64,000 nucleotides of DNA, taken from NCBI RefSeq assembly GCF_900215335.1, contig NZ_OCMT01000004.1:310001-374000 (forward strand), given 5' to 3'. This document shows, piece after piece, positions 60,531 to 64,000 of this stretch; position 1 is the stretch's first letter; each line of letters begins with the position of its first letter. The notes under the pieces were generated by a model. That model saw only the letters and a program-made list of their open reading frames with translations. It did not search any database and was not told the origin of the DNA. This stretch comes from Pedobacter xixiisoli. GTDB taxonomy: Bacteria; Bacteroidota; Bacteroidia; Sphingobacteriales; Sphingobacteriaceae. The position numbers were made by a program, and so were the translations under genes.

Positions 60531-60681
60531 AGTCTTAAGTTTTTTATAATTCGACTTTTTCGATAGAACTATGTTACATCGTGAAGAAAATTTTGTGTAT
60601 TTAAAAAACTCTTGCACAGCTTTTATTCAATTTATAAAAACAAGAAAAACAGCATTTTACATTTTTTGATATAAAAACCTT

Positions 60682-60689
60682 TATCTTTG
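60682..60689 (+). promoter_or_regulatory. -7 box of the TPR gene
   Basis: TATCTTTG, an exact TAnnTTTG, 73 bp before the ATG at 60763. Confidence 0.45.
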
Positions 60690-60762
60690 CAGCCTCAGCA
60701 CAATGTATTTTACTTGTGTTTGGTATCAAGCTCACAAGGGCTTCACTATCAAAAGAAACTAA

Positions 60763-61452
60763 ATGAAAAAACTTGGACTATTAATTTCCGCTCTTGCAAC
60801 TGCTTTTTTAGCTAATGCACAAGGTCCTATTGTTTCGGGTACATCGCCAAGTAATGCGCCCCAATTTTCTATTAATTTAGCCGTACTAGGTAGCGAAACC
60901 CGCAGTGCAGCCGACGAGTTTCTTGAACAGGCAGAACGTTACGAAAAATTTGGTGATTTTGACAGTGCCGCAGCTATGCTTAGCAAAGCCGCAAATGATT
61001 ATCAACAAAACAAAAAATTTGCTAGTTACGGAGCAACTTTAATCCGCTTAAGTAACCTTTATATTTTACTAGCGAATTACAGCGAAGCCGAACAGATTGT
61101 TTTAAAGCAAGTTTTAAGAAACTACACTAAAATGGGCAGCAGAACTGGGCAAATGGCTGCTTACCAACAATTGGGCAAAATATATCTGGCAGCCAACAAA
61201 CTTCCTCAATCTCTTTGGTTTTATACCCAACAGGGAATTTTAGCACAACAACTTAACGATAACAATGCCTACATCGAATCTGTATTAGGTATCGTATCTG
61301 TCAAAATCAAAAAGAAAGATTACCAACTAGCCGTTAAAGATTTAAACAGAGCAGAACTGCTATCTAAAAATATCAATACCATTCAATACAACCAGTTGAT
61401 TAAACGCAATCGTGCTCTTATTGCCGAAAAAACTGTTGTAAAAAAGGGATAA
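60763..61452 (+). CDS. Secreted TPR protein (229 aa)
   Basis: A signal peptide (to about residue 19, ANAQ) precedes TPR-like helical repeats (DEFLEQAERYEKFGDFDSAAAML, YGATLIRLSNLYILLANYSEAE, AYQQLGKIYLAANKLPQSLWFY). The fold suits protein-protein contact in the periplasm. No enzyme domain is present. It is followed by a protease gene about 230 nt away. Confidence 0.75.
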   Translation: MKKLGLLISALATAFLANAQGPIVSGTSPSNAPQFSINLAVLGSETRSAADEFLEQAERYEKFGDFDSAAAMLSKAANDYQQNKKFASYGATLIRLSNLYILLANYSEAEQIVLKQVLRNYTKMGSRTGQMAAYQQLGKIYLAANKLPQSLWFYTQQGILAQQLNDNNAYIESVLGIVSVKIKKKDYQLAVKDLNRAELLSKNINTIQYNQLIKRNRALIAEKTVVKKG

Positions 61453-61680
61453 ACATCCTTCTCTCCTGAAAACTAAGGAGATAAATGGCCTTCGAAAAAT
61501 TTTCCTTAGGAAACCAAAAGTTAAAAACTGTTAAATTGGTTGTTCTTGTTCTTAAAAGCAATTTAGGGCTTTAATTATGCGTTGCTTTTTACAATCTTTA
61601 CAAAAAAGATACAGACTAAAACTGCTTCTTTTTTGTTTATTACAGAAATTGGTATCATATTGGATAATGATTTTATAAGA

Positions 61681-63915
61681 ATGGATTTTAAAACAGTTAG
61701 AGAAATGCTGAAAAGAATATTTGCCATTACCTTTACCGCCGCAGTTTTAGCCTGCACCGCCTCACCAAAGGCGCAAAAACCGGTAGACGGTATTCCGAAC
61801 ATAAAGCCCGACGAACAACAGAGTTTGGTGGCTAAAGAAGTGGTGGGATTAATTGAAAACTACAACTATAAGAAGATAAAGTTAAACGACTCTATTTCTT
61901 CGCTTATTTTTGATAGGTATATTAAAGCTCTAGATCCTTCTAAATATTACTTTTTAGAGAGTGATATCAAAGAATTTGAAGCTAACAGAAAGAACTTAGA
62001 TGACGATTTAAGAATAGGTGATCTAAGTGCTCCTTTCTACATCTTTAACGTTTATTTAAAAAGATACAACGAACGTGTAGATTATTCTATTTCTCAAATT
62101 AAGAACAAGTACGATTTTAACCAAAATGACACCTATGTTTACGATAGGGAAAAACTGCCTTGGACTAAGTCTACTGCGGAATTGAACGATATTTGGAAAA
62201 AACGCGTAAAGTACGAGTTGATTAACTTGAAAATCGCAGGTACAGACGAAGCCAAAAACATCGAGACTTTAACCAAACGTTATACTAATCTTAAGTCTCA
62301 AGCTGCAAAATTCAACAATCAAGACGTTTTTCAAATCTTGATGGATTCTTTTACAGAAGCTATTGACCCACATACCAACTATTTCAATCCTCGTAATGCG
62401 GAAGCTTTTAACCAAGAAATGTCTCGTTCGCTAGAAGGTATTGGTGCGGTATTGCAATCAGAAAATGAAGTAACTAAAATTGCTTCTGTAATGCCTGGTG
62501 GTCCTGCATTTAAAAGCAAAAAACTAAACGCTGGAGATAAAATTATTGCGGTAGCGCAAGGTGCTGATGGCGAGTTTGAAGATATTGTTGGTTGGAGAAT
62601 TGACAATGCTGTTTCTAAAATCAAAGGTCCAAAAGGTACTACAGTACGTTTAAAAGTAATTCCTGTTGGGCAAGAACTTTCTTCTAAACCTCAAATTATT
62701 ACTTTGGTGAGGGAGAAAATTATTTTGGCAGATCAATCAGCTAAGAAGACAGTGAAAACGGTAGAAAGCGATGGCAAACCTTATAAAATTGGAGTGATCA
62801 AAATCCCTGCTTTTTATGCCGATTTTAAAGCGGCTAATGCTGGAGACCCGAATTATAAGAGTACCACGAGAGATGTAAGGTTATTAATTGATACGCTTAA
62901 AAATATGGATAAGGTTGATGCCATTGTGGTAGACCTTAGAGCAAATGGTGGTGGTTCTTTAAACGAAGCTATCGAACTTTCTGGTTTATTTATCGGTAAA
63001 GGTCCTGTAGTGCAAGTTAAAGACTACAAAAACAGCGTAAAAGTTTATAAAGATGAAGACAGCAACATCACTTGGGATGGTCCTATGGGTGTAATGATTG
63101 ACCGTTTAAGCGCTTCTGCTTCTGAAATCTTTGCTGGTGCAATTCAAGATTATGGACGTGGAGTAGTAATGGGAACGCAATCTTATGGTAAAGGTACTGT
63201 ACAATCTTCTATAGATTTAAATTCGTTGATGAACTCTTCGATGTTACAGAAGTTGGCTAGCATGTTCAAAAAGAATGAAAGCGAAAAGAAAGCTGCTGCC
63301 AAGACAGACGTTAATTCGCCTACAGTAACTATTGTTGATAAAAATGGTATTCCTCAACTAGGACAGATTAACCTAACAATGGCGAAATTCTATCGTGTAA
63401 GCGGTAACAGTACGCAACATAAAGGTGTTATTCCCGATATCAACTTCCCTTCTATTTATCCGTTAGATAAAATTGGAGAAGATACAGAACCTTCGGCTTT
63501 ACCGTTTGATATGGTTAATCCTTCAACTTACAATACTGTTTATGATTTAAATGCGATTAAAGCTAACTTGGTTAAGCTGCACGAAAAACGCATGCTTAAA
63601 TCTGTAGATTATAAAATATTGAAGGAAGATATTGCTGAAGGCAAGAAGAGAGAAAGCGAAACTTCAGTAACCTTAAATGAAACAAAATTGAAAACTGAGC
63701 GTGATGCTTTAGAAGCAAAATCATTAGCTAGAATGAATCAGTTAAGAGCAGAAAAAGGTTTACCAGCGCTTAAAAAAGGTGAAAAAGTAACCAAAGAAGA
63801 TGCGCTTGATTTTATTGAAGACGAAAGCATGAATATTATGGTAGACTTCATGAAACAGACAGAAGGCTCAAAATTGAGCAAGAACACTAACAAATTGGCT
63901 CCTTTAAATAAATAG
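61681..63915 (+). CDS. Carboxy-terminal processing (tail-specific) protease, S41 family (744 aa)
   Basis: It degrades periplasmic proteins from their C-termini. A lipoprotein-type signal (MLKRIFAITFTAAVLAC, which could start at 61705) is followed by the N-terminal domain, a PDZ domain (about 230-320, LEGIGAVLQSENEVTKIASV), and the S41 core with Ser in DRLSASASEIFAGAIQDYG and Lys in SYGKGTVQ as a Ser-Lys dyad. A DUF3340-like C-terminal helical part closes it. An earlier ATG at 61582 has no signal-like sequence and is rejected. A perfect terminator follows. Confidence 0.93.
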   Translation: MDFKTVREMLKRIFAITFTAAVLACTASPKAQKPVDGIPNIKPDEQQSLVAKEVVGLIENYNYKKIKLNDSISSLIFDRYIKALDPSKYYFLESDIKEFEANRKNLDDDLRIGDLSAPFYIFNVYLKRYNERVDYSISQIKNKYDFNQNDTYVYDREKLPWTKSTAELNDIWKKRVKYELINLKIAGTDEAKNIETLTKRYTNLKSQAAKFNNQDVFQILMDSFTEAIDPHTNYFNPRNAEAFNQEMSRSLEGIGAVLQSENEVTKIASVMPGGPAFKSKKLNAGDKIIAVAQGADGEFEDIVGWRIDNAVSKIKGPKGTTVRLKVIPVGQELSSKPQIITLVREKIILADQSAKKTVKTVESDGKPYKIGVIKIPAFYADFKAANAGDPNYKSTTRDVRLLIDTLKNMDKVDAIVVDLRANGGGSLNEAIELSGLFIGKGPVVQVKDYKNSVKVYKDEDSNITWDGPMGVMIDRLSASASEIFAGAIQDYGRGVVMGTQSYGKGTVQSSIDLNSLMNSSMLQKLASMFKKNESEKKAAAKTDVNSPTVTIVDKNGIPQLGQINLTMAKFYRVSGNSTQHKGVIPDINFPSIYPLDKIGEDTEPSALPFDMVNPSTYNTVYDLNAIKANLVKLHEKRMLKSVDYKILKEDIAEGKKRESETSVTLNETKLKTERDALEAKSLARMNQLRAEKGLPALKKGEKVTKEDALDFIEDESMNIMVDFMKQTEGSKLSKNTNKLAPLNK

Positions 63916-63931
63916 TTGATTTCATATCATT

Positions 63932-63967
63932 AAGAAAGGCGATTAGAAAATTCTAATCGCCTTTCTT
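63932..63967. terminator. Terminator after the tail-specific protease
   Basis: A perfect 17-bp stem (AAGAAAGGCGATTAGAA and complement) with a 2-nt loop, ending CTTTCTT. At the window's right edge a CGTCATTTCGACGAAG sequence resembles the start of another dispersed element. Confidence 0.85.
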
Positions 63968-64000
63968 ATGCAAAATATGCCGTCATTTCGACGAAGAATG

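Noticed and set aside
1..64000. tRNA or rRNA genes
   Set aside because: No tRNA-like TTCGA-type arms in cloverleaf context or rRNA sequence were noticed; a covariance-model scan would be the decisive check.

Overview
The window reads as chromosomal DNA of a Bacteroidota bacterium, most likely Sphingobacteriaceae (Pedobacter-like). The signs are SusC/SusD pairs, many Bacteroidota-only families (DUF4270, DUF4920, DUF3078, DUF5009, DUF5017), TAnnTTTG-type promoter boxes, the mutY-ssb and panC-glycogen synthase neighbourhoods, and low GC with short palindromic intergenic repeats. The genus is inferred from family content; no rRNA or tRNA gene was seen.

Region 1 (about 1-10,500) is the most unusual part. 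It is a double-glycine (GG) leader peptide export locus, nearly all on the minus strand. It holds a C39-peptidase ABC exporter (PCAT, 4216-6363), its HlyD-like adaptor (6372-7529), four small precursor peptides (2369-2524, 3509-3709, 8832-9050, 9863-10009), a small HTH protein whose C-terminus resembles the peptides' leader, a CPBP-like membrane protein, a rhomboid protease, two secreted CarboxypepD_reg-like proteins, a beta-barrel protein and an XRE regulator. Three minus-strand promoters share one architecture: a CAACAAC/GTTGTT-type operator over the -33 box, then 20 bp, then a -7 box. The same motif lies upstream of the XRE gene. Decayed copies of the HTH, beta-barrel and CarboxypepD genes show that peptide cassettes have been duplicated and lost here.

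Region 2 (about 10,500-27,400) is mainly housekeeping: an MFS exporter, a lipoprotein, a YvlD/holin-like protein, acyl-CoA dehydrogenase, panD and panC, a GT5-only glycogen synthase, a DUF4270 lipoprotein, glmS, ssb and mutY, an HU protein, a TPR protein, a 29-residue basic protein, an RNase E/G, radA and a DUF4920 protein.

Region 3 (about 27,400-48,100) is a plus-strand polysaccharide-utilisation-type locus for a GlcNAc-containing glycan. It contains a secreted protein of unknown function, an esterase, a GH20 hexosaminidase, a ROK regulator (minus strand), a NAGPA-type phosphodiester glycosidase, a secreted FAD oxidoreductase, SusC, SusD, DUF5017, DUF5009 (acetyltransferase-like), an MFS permease, two SGNH hydrolases, a DUF4434 protein and an AGE-family epimerase. 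A strong terminator closes it.

Region 4 (about 48,200-64,000) has an ECF sigma / anti-sigma / repeat-protein operon, a DUF3575 porin-like protein, ruvX, an O-methyltransferase, two LysM glucosaminidases, envelope proteins, ffh, an AT-rich orphan gene with a C-terminal nuclease-like motif, a YbjQ protein, a TPR protein and a tail-specific protease.
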